From Burkholderiales bacterium RIFCSPHIGHO2_12_FULL_69_20 (GTDB lineage: Bacteria > Pseudomonadota > Gammaproteobacteria > Burkholderiales > Burkholderiaceae_C), in assembly GCA_001770815.1 (NCBI GenBank), contig MESD01000193.1:18743-82742 (forward strand): DNA of 64,000 nt, read 5' to 3'. Numbering within the stretch: position 1 is the first letter of the stretch; each line of letters begins with the position of its first letter. The notes beneath the pieces were generated by a model that did not search any database, had not been told where the DNA came from, and saw nothing but the letters and a program-made list of their open reading frames with translations. Positions 25,701-28,083 of the stretch are shown here, one piece after another. The position numbers and the translations under genes are program-made.

Positions 25701-27717
25701 CGCCCGCGGCGGCGGCGGCGGCAGTGGCGTAGAGGCCCACCGTGCTGCTGCCCTCGATCTGCACGCCCTCGTGCAGCGTGATGGTGGCGGTGGAGTTCTT
25801 CACCAGCAGCTTCACCGGCAGCGCCAGCACGTCGGCCACCCAGCCCTGCAGCGGCGAGATGATGAAGTTGTCGACCTCCTTGGGCACGCCGGCCGCATCG
25901 GCGGTGCTCTTGTCTTCGGCCTGCGCGATGAGGTAGATGCCGCCGCCCTTGAGCGTGGCATGGGCGCCGACGTCGATGTCGACATGGCGCGCGGTGCCGA
26001 GCACCGGCAGCAGGTTCTCGAGGTCGGCCAGCCCGGTGAGGCGGGCGCGCAGCACGATGTCGGCATCGCCCGTGTCGACCACCACGGCCGGGTCCACCGC
26101 GATGCGGTCGGCCCAGATGTCGAGGAAACCGCCCTGCGTGTTGATGTTGCCGCTGATGGCGACGCTGTCGATGAACCCGTCGTCCTCGGGCACCTGGGCC
26201 AGGCTGGCCAGCAGTGGCATGCGGCTGCCGTAAACACGCAGGTCGGCACTGAACAGGGTGTCGAGCGATTTGATCTCGATCTGGTCGGCGCCGGACAGGC
26301 CGTAGACCGACAGCGATTCGGCCGGGTTGTCGAACACGACGCCGCTGCTGAACGATGCGCCGTCGAAGAAGTTGAGACCGACGAAGCGCACGCGCATCTG
26401 GCCCGCGGTGGTGGTGCTGGCGTCCTCGATGACCATGCGGTCGTTGAAAACCGAGCCGTAGACGATCTTGTCGAAGGCGTCGCCGCCGACGAAATCCTGG
26501 CGGTCGATGCCGCTGTAGGCAATGGTCTTGCCGTGCAATGCCAGCGTGCCCGCGACGTCCAGGCCCGTCGGGTTGAAGGCGGCGAAATCGCCGCCCACGC
26601 CGTCCTGCACCGAGATGCTGTCGAAGGTGCCGCTGCCACCGGCCACGCTGCCGCTCAGCGAACCGCCGGCGTTGAAGACGAAGAGGTCGCTGGCGGTGAG
26701 GTCGGCGCCGACCAGGTTCTCGACGCTGGAGAACATCACCCCGCCGACGTCGCCACTGTCGGCACCGCTCACCGTCCAGGTGATGCGGCCCTCGTCGGCG
26801 CCCGTCAAGGTGTCGGCGGTGCTGCTGCCAACGAGCACCTCGATGCCCTGGAAGGCGGCCACGTCGGTGGCGCTGGGGGCATCACCGCCCAGGCTGATGG
26901 CCACCGCCGTGCTGCGGCCGGCAAAGCTCAAGGTGTCGATCGCCGGTGTGGCAGCCTGCGCGTCGTCCAGGCCACCGTCGATCGCGCCCGAGACCGCGCC
27001 GCCGGCGGCCAGCAAGAAGCTGTCGTCGAGCTTGCCGCCCAGCAGGTTCTCGATGCCCTGAAACGCCAGGCTGCCGTCCAGCGTGCCGGCGTCGGCACCA
27101 TCGACGAGCCAGCTGTGCGCCTGCGTGTCCGAGGCCACGAGGCCGTCGCTGCCCGCGCCGCCGGCGATGCCGCCCGGCAGCGCTGCGCCCACTTGCAGGG
27201 TGAAGCTGTCGGCCTCGCTGCCACCGACCAGGCCCTCGAAGCCGCTGAAGGCCGCGCCCGCCGCAGCGCCCAGGCCGGCGCCGGAGACCGTCCACTCGGT
27301 GTCGATGTCGGGGCCGACGTAGGTGTCGTTGCCGCTGCCGCCGACCAGGGTGGTGGGTACCGTGACTTCGGTGCTCAGGCGCACCGTGTCGTCGCCCCCC
27401 AGGGCGTCGACAGCCATCGAGGTGACGTCGACGAAGTCGGGCAACAAATTGCCATCGAGCGTGACGCGAAGGGTGGCGCTGAGGCCGTCGGTGCTTTGCG
27501 CCACCTGCTCGATGACCACCGAGTTGGCCGCCGCGGTGCCGGTGATGTTCAGCACACCCGCCCCGTCCAGCGTGGCCGACAGCAGCAAGCGCGGCTCCAG
27601 CGCCTCCAGCCGCAGGCCCTGCCGTGGCTGCTGCGGCCGGGTGGCCTTCAGCGTCATGGCCCGGCGGGCCTGGCGGGACTGGGTGATGCGGCTCGTGAGC
27701 TGGCGCAGCCATTGCAT
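1711..27717 (-). CDS. Giant LEPR-XLL surface protein 1 with RTX repeats and C-terminal metalloprotease domain
   Basis: 8,668 aa, uninterrupted. The start at 27717 has AGGAG six bases upstream. Approximate order: basic N-terminus (MQWLRQLTSRITQSRQARRA) without a classical signal peptide; LEPR motif 37-47; RTX-like GGSGNDT segment ~130; Ala/Gly/Ser beta-strand repeats ~630-3540; HG-L-GD modules near 850-1040 and 3545-3990; more beta regions; Calx-beta-like domains ~5630-6030; RTX-like glycine/aspartate repeats ~6300-7170; seven tandem domains ~7285-8285; GRMTGGGS domain ~8290-8426; metzincin-type protease domain ~8445-8575 with HELGHVLGLDH at 8547-8557; terminal tail with W8628. It is likely a secreted or cell-surface fibrous adhesin exported by a type I system; the Asp-rich repeats suggest calcium-dependent folding. 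The 63-aa gene, sapC and the GAF gene follow with almost no spacing. The adhesin role is an inference from architecture. Confidence 0.9.
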   Translation of the reverse strand: MQWLRQLTSRITQSRQARRAMTLKATRPQQPRQGLRLEALEPRLLLSATLDGAGVLNITGTAAANSVVIEQVAQSTDGLSATLRVTLDGNLLPDFVDVTSMAVDALGGDDTVRLSTEVTVPTTLVGGSGNDTYVGPDIDTEWTVSGAGLGAAAGAAFSGFEGLVGGSEADSFTLQVGAALPGGIAGGAGSDGLVASDTQAHSWLVDGADAGTLDGSLAFQGIENLLGGKLDDSFLLAAGGAVSGAIDGGLDDAQAATPAIDTLSFAGRSTAVAISLGGDAPSATDVAAFQGIEVLVGSSTADTLTGADEGRITWTVSGADSGDVGGVMFSSVENLVGADLTASDLFVFNAGGSLSGSVAGGSGTFDSISVQDGVGGDFAAFNPTGLDVAGTLALHGKTIAYSGIDRQDFVGGDAFDKIVYGSVFNDRMVIEDASTTTAGQMRVRFVGLNFFDGASFSSGVVFDNPAESLSVYGLSGADQIEIKSLDTLFSADLRVYGSRMPLLASLAQVPEDDGFIDSVAISGNINTQGGFLDIWADRIAVDPAVVVDTGDADIVLRARLTGLADLENLLPVLGTARHVDIDVGAHATLKGGGIYLIAQAEDKSTADAAGVPKEVDNFIISPLQGWVADVLALPVKLLVKNSTATITLHEGVQIEGSSTVGLYATAAAAAAGVAKGSLFSVGYTRADADARIDIQTGVRITSGAAVVITATAEATAAMNASTEREMDSTQNPGAAQIALALAVSDANATSLVTVATGTHIEAQLTANITAKGSTTSEADAETGIFSDGKAGLAFGLNFSQADIRTRVDGTVIAHADPVLGYTVKIEIDPLAGLNPDGTPQAGYVDYANDRIYVGPNALVTEDTITYTNRRGTSIGGLADGRSYFVITSGDGWIKLAETETQALRAAAGVEAHNIVDLRTQNLPATENNTHVFGAADVSDAANTVTVNRNGATVFNAFELGQAVVYKAPAGGTAIPGLVDGGTYYVVASTNEQNLQGDSRFADAQVLRLAESENESRAGVFIELGAATGGGHQLYAKHVLDSGFATGVGIVAQHEATDRATASAGLNSENPDPKGLIEKLKEVPGKLTPNLGDKLLQGLTKDYRDAAGKPAAGASGKFSIAGGLAFTYADHVVTSDVLGNAVLQSNEDLEVKALATQKFNISASSTTKPQQQAGGGSSTTSAPNNASVAVAINVTNNTALATVHGGAELDALRALRVISDVSYPILTRFDQFIPLSWGELTDSIRNDGYAAITKYLNLNLGAQDAFFNTWTSATSEADNIGIAGSVSVLVFTNRSEAVVQGGVALNQNLAWRRNADLPGQPGTSNPHVNQAALQADGKGEQVVSVEATNYQQTINMTGVFSLPDFSFDVNPSVGVSDFLPLPVLDWKAKKELSLDPAGVNGGKGGAGGSIFISVQENTTHAIVEDGASVYSGLDGGFNMKAEEAILNVNLAQSWANGKSFAIGGTVLYAGQTSDTLVQLGAAATVTGRDVRLYAGDLTTNVTWAGGIAKGEALGVGIAVSINDLDRSTHALIGAADAVAGTPVSAAQRIDVADGVSALARIDGDVWAFTVAGAVAKAESDVPTDATATATPQSATQGKSVPGVPAAPGGASNDPKTGLAVAAAASINLVNDDVQSSIADAGQVKAGFVAVDAENNLGILAVTGGVAFAKVGSGATAAALAGAFSLNQIDGGTRASVQDTAFTLSGNATGEATSVDTLRVRGDNASRIFALSAGGAGAVAQGSSGGGSGGSSAIAVAGSVSVNVIKGETSADFGFSTAALSGGDARVTASDRSLITAAAGGLSFSFASGQQGSSTALAAGVSVAINIIDGGAKAHVTNGSLTWADGAAGDLTVAATSAQKIGAYTLAAAVAGAIGSQGSGVAGAGAGSGSVNLIDGNTEATVRQSTVNTGTGSISVLAADQSQIQVLAGGIAGALGLSTSGTAAGIAFGAAFAVNIIGEDGTNAVLAEVSGSRVEGGGDVTVDAQSLSSIFALTLGVAGSASVSGSGAALAGSLAGSFSYNRIRNNTQAKLRDGSSVDAGGSVSVTAADDSSISADAGGFALAIAASASSAGIGIAVGAALSINEISGSVRGEIDASTVEHASGLTVDSASTGSIDALSLVGSLSVGVGSVGVSVAGAGAASKNEITRTVEARINASSATLDSGSVTVTANDSSEIDADSGGAALAIGVGTSSVGVAVGIGIGLSINNIGNTITAAIDGSTVVSGGGVRVEAESASSIRAYSFGVAGAVAAGTSAGIGIAGAGSGSGGYIANSATARIQNSTVTAGGPLTVRATDRAVIDTIAGAGALAVGVGGSVGVSVAIGISIALNDIHNSTSATVGNSTILDSGNVLIDGTSTSEITALTVAGAASVGVGVDVGVAIAGAGAVSLNNIHNTVQATAQDASFQLRTGAAYAVTAADQAVLKADAAAVSFALAGGIYAGVGGAVGASVAINNIGNATRASVDRVNVTSRDGGTLGSVRVTANSDARIDALSVSAAGAASVSLFAAVAVAAAGAVSQNAIANTTQATVSDSVFDRSGSVTVRAVSDAAIMSNAVGASVSAAVAIGAVAVSFGIAFADNHIDNVTLAEVKDSGFDSVGTITVDAASGGRIDSLAVGASLAITVAIGAVSLAGAASVTNNTVTNDTQALVLSSAPGLASPDEGLRATGDIHISASDDTGIKAENVAAALAIAVAIGGAVAIGASPATNTIDNRVRANVDASSLQSTGGRVDVDATSANQIESLSMAIAVSGSVGAASGAGSSAMNKIGGSGNAATPHLTEASITGGSSVLAGTALGVTAVDRSDISALVVAAAAAAAGGGIAVGISLTDNQIGGSVTALVADSSASAAGGDLAITASAVQAINVRSVGVAAGTSLGATGAQASATISNTVSATARTVSLSAAGQVLLNASSDQFVRAETDGVGVGSSGIAITLPSTDIGGSTLAALEGASSITSGGGLEVKADSKSEAEAQSIALTIGVAGATGVGGVTRIHRSTDAHIGAGYTDTTPTASSIVATDVVIDATSVALATTNAYGGAGAAIAIAAFVPSATIDGSTRAYVGRATTLSARSLDIDARSTEHADTDAVIVGAGGATITVAKSDAVIASQTEAFVGAQRTGPAGGGAATLRLDQAATVDAVNDSSAESFITGVSAGAITVAVLNPNAIDGAAVRAYVGRNVDLQAGTLAVRADATMRTEANASAFGFSALGSGAGVGTASTINGPVEAWIGGSQGESLAADTTQVDVNGGVVVTATSDALAKTDASGVTVGLGVAISAMVPKASVDTKTGAWVGSGVTLEADSLDIKTTVQQRSAQSSTNLINVSLGLDVGVTSAVAEVKGAAQAFAGGSATTIDVAGAMKVTAETAAGTANARTQLGGGGTISVQVALASASNIAGTQAWIADGTQITGAASVAVKADSKDTAYATANVASGGLISGRGTRADTTVTPSTQAWVGRDVRLDSRGALSVDAIAQTAEGDASATAVGGGLISVGAAVSAIHIQPTVQAWIGGGSTRVDAGGDVSVNAELRQQQSGLQLNDNLLHSSVSTANDTLQLTSHGLTTGDVVTYDPNGQAAIGTASGPLVAGRDYGVIAVDAHTLALGAATNGTAVDTSSPFPLGAGVSGVDTDRDVIVFGGPHNLNTGDRIVYAGGGAAGNLVAPGSYLVRVIDDRTIKLDTALSAPVSFNAAQGGLISGGNRLNLGGFANGDLVTYRAPASAGFSSDAVDKAGPDGAGEFTVSDNNQIYIKNRIDTDCDGAPDVDVGHGLADGQVVTYHSNGTVIGGLSDGTSYQVVKIDDYRVKLTGTTQATVSGLVFDRVASANDTITRNDAGGSWIADGFVAGQKIQISDTGSNNGERTILSVSATQLFFAGDVLADENDAGSATLRSAEILLDPSTSGSGVRHLLVPQALGGLQSGLNYTVVNASGGSFQLQRPDGVIVPSISVGNAQGLHQLGKEGINLAASGGTALNHQLRLDLNSTTPGAVNLLLGPGGVSLRQVSPPIGDGQSSSSARGSGGAFADVQVPQATASFFADVQASIDADRVRSTGNVSITTLSAGAVSAFGNSRSGGFIQVGVTDASVDYGSRSNAFVGHAGDGVIRGLSDEGAAPQVNASGVTIEAAGDFKLRAVTDVTTNATASGKGGGFISVSRATATNDITARTNAVIGSGAAVDARTVDLLAQARSLRPTAVSEATAGGFAGGATATADNDISSSTLVLLEGTAAGLTAIGGRQGMDMEATHTTVNAVRRPESHWYGLFGGAGDEGDNSGTVHNLIDGDPGVVVTVAPRPGSATSSAVPASPLDVVSGFDSLALLGKANNSSISTTGGGAIAEQRRAIVWDADVVVGAGPTPELYVLADGTIARAINVTVNGTPHPAPGTATGAQIEVADILNSRLGEVVFQAVGEIAGGRQIASHYWGTFTFDDGFDSVRITNESDAPLLINSIDLVNSTGQPRVHLDRAGQPVTLNFKLERTVEPGLIDIRNLGAGNIVLRNGKQINNPVGETRLLNTGGHIVAETGALPTYLVRTGMLGNQHTATVPADFEGESDHRFEGVINFAGNGTTPDTLTRQNGSSWLADGFQIGDLVKIEVAGQTPFVVQIAGFSGGAQQTAILNALASVLPQTAEAFVSRFHGIEAHGSVGSVAAPVRVELINAPGQVAQTWGEAGTDLFLDLSARFRGVAVDPVTGGLPVPTPRVDTVTAGRDTQVRIGQTVIEAGRLAAGGVLVTVQGRNSYPESGPYYNFYRPDLLANGEPVRSIYPTAAFATGPATVVDATWTFGLAEAGDHLRISAIDSTDPDVDTRVVNLLGVGNLRAGGNFVDLLSNGFIGTEANPWREIVAVDATDGDDLRVGSIRSTTDSVFLMAPRSFVDADAADNDLASLADIGGVGITLTALAGGVGSRANFIETNLVDSVATGHRTGAKSGALTVSAELSVYIEEIDGDLRVASVRANRGDASLAVRAGSIVDQLATLDAGNEDQPNVTARRIDLAAHAGSVGRVGDDLDVNSGVVAGAYVADGRVYVQGDAGIYLSETERELNLLAARSDFGDIRLTVPDTALTPVFLNGDPSQVISTGEDFYLLVDDGGEGAQIAQGAALSVTAGEAVAALSVALWIGDNVITHANNRVVAGTGIQIRGDERRRADGSLDPADPDAGFGSTMLLRGSIGKTAAPADPTQFNPNDKSFTQILGNNDTDSFLFYETDLDANTSAYGSATVTAGGSLPTTNSDGEDRFTVTRLGSMHVDRNGVGDTLTLDGQADTDSYLVLTTGSQGEARNHVINVLDTGAPDDGVDVLSVFGVDGNEAEGSTDDIFLLRRSAAIPSELATAPAFVALLHGTLDQARAASADGNVRPQSVQRINYDANLNGRLQVYGQGGNDVFAVDDNSAITTLDGGSGQDHFQIGQIYGSQRIAGNVSGTDAFTTIATTRGYVSRGASLPIVAQGGSGNDSFTVYSNKAELRLEGDAGDDLFIVRAFALAQVDGSGQILLDASGVAQPLLTSDVSTAGQMNVRPGEGNDTVQYNINAPVSVDGGSGFDKVVILGTEFPDNFVITEGGVFGAGVNVRFQNIEVLEIDGLESDDDFYVLGTPVGVITRIIGGLGSDSVNVGGDVAEPIVMQQLEGSASSIGHTVTAPDSLYDGLAIDGIDPTVAQASAGAVVIRESDGSSTVREGATGEALSVDSYFVRLATKPADGVVVYVTVSAARSNREEQGAGGDALWLSKALPSSFTRPVPIDGLVVDTPDRALVLKFTAADWDQEQAVHVYGVDDGLAEGERTVTVNHGVRAIAEDQALSSATNDQAASVTTFDFAKVRNVEVKILDDDAPVLILTQTGGGTLVLEGSLQADADGFKPGIADNVNLRLGQLLTGSQTVTVMLSYDALQIGLSGAGVSVLGGGLASITFNAASSASGIDIAVTAVDDATREDFKRSFVNAAVTATNGAAQYDGQRAQLAVSVHDDDAPGVLVLQSDGATRVVKDDAAPGDQSVADSYTVRLTQAPASDVTVAINTDGQVLTAPSSLVFNAANWYRPQTVTVTANPAFDPASLAIDATTQKVWAPQQHLLTKLGGPLSVVGGTLGERALTPAVLLPAERNAPLLQIGTQPDERDQIDTLNIYDDASQEDKVGVLSATGLTGFGLPPDLLVGANAFGEPATFPGGITWGDAAAGRSGIEVLNLLMGEGNDTLTITGTLVPADEGRDANRGPAHHGTLTTVHGGGNLGLTPGGSSIVGDTITVIGGAGAHSPLVVYGDTSQDGTWYSGLTHLTSRIDNLVLGPKLHPQAGTADDLFRFPRANPFQQAGNDVIDASALFTGADVEATILGIAIYGGAGNDTLIGTGAGDHLAGGSGDDSIFGGGGVDLIYGDSGFNVDPITRTLVMVTADAGVGTLGFGPVRDQMVAGQDTLSGEAGADVIFGDHGVVNQVVPRGTVYPDYAAAAGRAAVFGYATANASNLQFPYTASDKLLTTGFIDSAASEVFANGAADLIFGGTSGDLIFGGGGGDEVHAGSGDDLVFGDQGLVQAVGGFFLSNESLPPLAPELRPAGQRSVVFTAINTTTNTGSGDDLIHGDDGSDVLLGQQGDDVVFGGNDDDIVIGGSNVVGALDGDDRLDGGAGHDVIAGDNADIYYRPDNLDVRFATLTGATLYSEVPGATEGHSQTVSVDAQGRPLNADPDGVLPQAATAAVPTHREYRIRLLDHSAALEQQADNRDLRVWGDDTLAGGAQDDEIFGQLGDDVIQGDASILGALVGASVSSGGALILQPSVENLASDGEDYVEGGGGNDVIFGNLGQDDLIGGSSSLYGFATPELRPDGADIIFGGAGTRIARYELGTGGDSRTSLVAEHAFDADVITGDNAVILRVLGANGQPLTFAYDATVDIGSDPANPQATEQRGNQRVVVRTFDLLDYTPGNDAAAIGGNDLVKAEDGDDIVHGGRGNDVLYGDGWDDDLYGGTGSDRLFGGSGEDGLLGDDGRISTSRNGVAEPLYGIAASTERLIELPGPFTGAVVDLTGYLKKTVNLLAWEQQGGDDTVYGGLGDDFIHGGDGNDALSGAEALPPFFDDVRAATAAPFVYDAITRKLDFYDADQPMLKVDGFLLNFEAFDRGVLIEDGKDWIFGDGGHDALFGGTGHDRLFGGLGDDYHQLDDHLDTSGGLNDVPDDATEVQTTGGAGDFAYGGGGLDVLIANTGHDRMFDWTGEFNSFIVPFARFGAPTINRLLAPHTLQFITDLATAGGADRSLTEPHGEIGLVTQHDPEWNQQHGAPRDPQPGNGHARYDDSGGKEDDRTLAPLQTAHGSTPSGGVPGTPDTAVIRIENAINAANPLLPTLTEDADQPFGLGVQAGSPLTLTYLVSNLSPDGSAISDVQVLDDAGTPADPSDDIVPLLISGDDGDQLLEVGELWLYAAPAGLQAKAGPQRHLASVIGSSAAGNPVTDDDLAHYNGNGITASAIRLEKAINPLDPMQPTVAEDADSAPGPTLLVGTPITWTYQVFNQGAEAIQLGTLVDDAGTPGVLGDDFTPAAVTVTVGGADFNVGDADRDQLLDLGEVWRFTSAGTSAGSYQAVIGAYANLARVSGTGASSGTLVQDDDAAHYLGVMTPPPPAVSVRLEKAVNAANPLAPTAYEDADFATGPILTVGSTVVWTYQVINTGISAFAVSTVRDDAGTPALSSDDFTPTAVLAAGSAFNMGDIDRDNLVDANEVWLYRASGTVAAGQYVNNGVVTVQDPVGVATANASDLAHHYGSQAGLQVLKAVNAAKPLAPTVAEDANSPATPVVLAAGSTVVFSYAVRNTGSDALATVTLIDDNGTIGVMDDDFVPTPVTITAGGQVYNTGDSNKNGRLDRNETWLYSASRVVGEGAYTNVATASGTNTRTQTLVRDDDPAHLFGAVVGLDLEKAINAVDPLHPTAAEDADQPLFPVMLNLGTAISFTYLLANTGNGAVVVNAVRDDAGTPGVTSDDFSPAAVLSAGFNIGDLDHDNLLDVGEVWRFSSVGTSAGGVTAELGLHTNTATAIGTDGRTGRTATDVDTASYFGQAGAVRVEKAINAEHPSAPTRYEDADVATGPVLEVGSPTVWTYQVFNQSGIALDIVELIDSDGFSPVYVSGDTHPDGRLDPDEVWLFTSASVIDAPTAALPGQQANTVSLITVDDSGVRYTDDDLAHYLGTTTTATSGIRVVKAINAVDPSQPTVQEDANDALDPVILTIGTVPTYTFLVSNLGTNALNDIVLTDDAATDSPGDDFRPVPVQRGSNIAGDTDKDGLLDPGETWRYSSAGVYNTAPASGAHVNVAQVSGKDVITGTTVRDDDVAHFVVALPAHTLGRMTGGGSVFTDDGMRVTHGFELHCDVDIGPNNLEVNFDKNNFHLETVTAMACYDDPRLDPLPRPAPFDTLIGEGVGRFNNKAGYTIRFTLTDNGEPGKTDIAQFEIRDPQGRLVLFVSGKLHNGNHQAHPENKTAALLQAAAAPVAMVGAAPTLQASQLAAVVAQARHEWADAGAGAAQLAQLDAVQLRFADLPGLTLGQAEGGLITLDRDAAGWGWFVDRTPQDDREFARSAQGLVATAGPAVGRMDLLSVLTHELGHVLGLDHGDGVMGNSLQAGHRSTAVDTLHPSGWIEVPAASSSAPASAAAPAFSIDWSAESLRETTAPVAVARSKPLNWQDRFVSHLGATPQRLDPNASLRLHLDVAPRLLAKPGGVGR
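1714..1836 (-). other. C-terminal tail of giant 1 shared with giant 2
   Basis: The last 41 residues start WQDRFVSHLGATPQRLDPNA and continue SLRLHLDVAP, ending GGVGR. The end of giant 2 has the same spacing of W, FV, LGA, PNA and LRL and ends LGRLAR. A conserved extreme C-terminus after unrelated domains is what a type I secretion signal would look like (inference). Confidence 0.65.
1990..2385 (-). other. Metzincin-type zinc protease domain of giant 1
   Basis: Residues about 8445-8575 contain HELGHVLGLDH, which supplies zinc ligands H8547, H8551 and H8557 and catalytic E8548. A methionine (GVMGN, M8562) stands where a Met-turn is expected. Upstream are a LITLDRDAAGWGWFVDRTPQ segment and a DLLSVLT strand-helix, as in protease-like C-terminal domains of other large bacterial surface proteins. 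All core residues are present, so it may be active. Self-processing or cleavage of a surface partner is a guess. Confidence 0.75.
2440..2850 (-). other. GxMTGGGS domain of giant 1
   Basis: Residues about 8290-8426 begin GRMTGGGSVFTDDGMRVTHG and continue FELHCDVDIGPNNLEVNF, FHLETVTAMAC, FTLTDNGEPGKTDIAQFEI and end GNHQAH. This is a recognisable beta-rich domain found near the C-terminus of many extracellular bacterial proteins. It has two cysteines (in ELHC and AMAC) and no known catalytic role. Confidence 0.7.
2863..5866 (-). repeat. Seven tandem ~125-150-residue domains with EF-hand-like loops, giant 1
   Basis: Residues about 7285-8285 hold seven copies. Each opens with a line like LEKAINPLDPMQPTVAEDAD, has a hydrophobic Y-x-V-x-N strand (TYQVFNQG, TYLLANTG) and a DDAGTP segment, and closes with DDD-x-AH-Y/F. 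Six copies contain a 12-residue loop matching D-x-D-x-D-G-x-x-D-x-x-E followed by W, such as DTDKDGLLDPGE, DIDRDNLVDANE and DSNKNGRLDRNE; the first copy is one residue short. They resemble the Ig-like repeats of bacterial surface stalks. Confidence 0.8.
6200..8820 (-). repeat. RTX-like glycine/aspartate nonapeptide repeats of giant 1
   Basis: Residues about 6300-7170 contain many GGxGxDxhx runs, for example GGSGDDSIFGGGGVDLIYGD, GSGDDLIHGDDGSDVLLGQQ, GGRGNDVLYGDGWDDDLYGG and GGTGHDRLFGGLGDDY. This is the calcium-binding beta-roll pattern of type I-secreted RTX proteins, interrupted here by longer non-repeat inserts. It supports export through a type I system and folding outside the cell when calcium binds (family knowledge). 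Confidence 0.85.
9500..10850 (-). repeat. Calx-beta-like domains of giant 1
   Basis: Two or three ~110-residue segments have Calx-beta features: an E/D-G-x-x-D-x-Y-x-V-R-L start (SVDSYFVRLATKPADGVVVY and VADSYTVRLTQAPASDVTVA), a middle strand LVFNAANWYRPQTVTV, and closures VKILDDDAPVL and VSVHDDDAPGV. The DDDAP motifs are the usual boundaries of such calcium-binding beta domains. They lie just before the RTX-like block. Confidence 0.65.
15750..17095 (-). repeat. HG-L-GD-V-Y ... GGL-G-Y modules, giant 1 block B
   Basis: At least four copies follow one another, including SHGLTTGDVVTYDPNGQAAI, GPHNLNTGDRIVYAGGGAAG, a degenerate GGFANGDLVTYRAP copy and GHGLADGQVVTYHSNGTVIG. Each continues to a Y-x-V strand and a hydrophobic strand such as IKLDTA or VKLTGT. 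Between copies lie Asp-rich linkers (IDTDCDGAPDVDVG). It is probably a small beta domain; no function can be assigned. Confidence 0.7.
24590..25180 (-). repeat. HG-L-GD-V-Y ... GGL-G-Y modules, giant 1 block A
   Basis: Two divergent copies of a ~55-residue module: one around DTITYTNRRGTSIGGLADG followed by RSYFVI and IKLAET, and one around LGQAVVYKAPAGGTAIPGL followed by DGGTYYVV and LRLAES. The pattern is a short beta strand, GD or GQ, V-x-Y, a glycine turn, GGL/PGL, G-x-x-Y-x-V and a closing strand ending LA-x-S. The same module recurs in block B here and in giant 2. Confidence 0.7.
27577..27609 (-). other. LEPR-XLL motif of giant 1
   Basis: Residues 37-47 read LEALEPRLLLS, preceded by a basic segment (RPQQPRQGLR). 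This matches the LEPR-XLL signature found near the N-terminus of very large bacterial surface proteins. Its function is not established; sorting or processing has been assumed from its position. Confidence 0.85.
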
Positions 27718-27921
27718 GGCGGTCTCCTGCGGGAACGCCTGATTGAGAGGGCTTCAGCCCCCTTCGTGCACCGCCGGAATCAGGATGACCGGAAGTGGCT
27801 CGCCGCGTGTGAGCAGGCCCGCTTGAAACCTCACCGGGCGGCGTCGAAACGCACCGGCAACTTATGCAAAGTCAAGCAAGTCTGGGTGCTGGATGTTGCC
27901 GTACGTAACCAGTCATTTCGA
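27718..27921. other. Upstream region of giant 1
   Basis: About 200 bases with no gene, forming the left part of the gap between the two giants. It contains the AGGAG ribosome site of giant 1 (27724-27728) and a small hairpin-capable GGGC/GCCC pair near 27750. A less GC-rich patch around 27860-27885 (minus strand CTTGACTTTGCATAAG) is a possible promoter area, but no convincing -35/-10 pair or sigma-54 site is visible. Because a terminator precedes it, giant 1 should have its own promoter here. Confidence 0.4.
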
Positions 27922-27966
27922 GAAAAATTGCGCGCTTGACCCCTTGATTTGAGGGGGGTCAAGCGC
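27922..27966 (-). terminator. Intrinsic terminator after giant 2
   Basis: A perfect 12-bp inverted repeat (GCGCTTGACCCC at 27932-27943 with its complement at 27955-27966) encloses an 11-base loop. Read on the minus strand, the stem is followed by CAATTTTTCT, which gives the U-tract; the plus-strand side has none. It lies about 117 bases after the giant 2 stop and should separate the two giant transcripts. Confidence 0.85.
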
Positions 27967-28083
27967 ACTGGAAAACCCTCGACTTGTGTTTGAACACGCT
28001 GGCGACAGCATCGGCATCACGCGCGGGGCGTCTGCACACCGCAGGCCTGCGTGCTGACACCACCGCCCGCGGCCGACCGCCGA
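27967..28083. other. 3' untranslated stretch of giant 2
   Basis: These 117 bases lie between the giant 2 stop and its terminator. I see no gene, repeat or other signal in them. Confidence 0.5.

Noticed and set aside
27855-27890. Possible sigma-70 or sigma-54 promoter for giant 1 around CTTGACTTTGCATAAG
   Set aside because: Spacing to any -10-like or GG-N10-GC element is wrong, so it is kept only as a vague low-GC patch.
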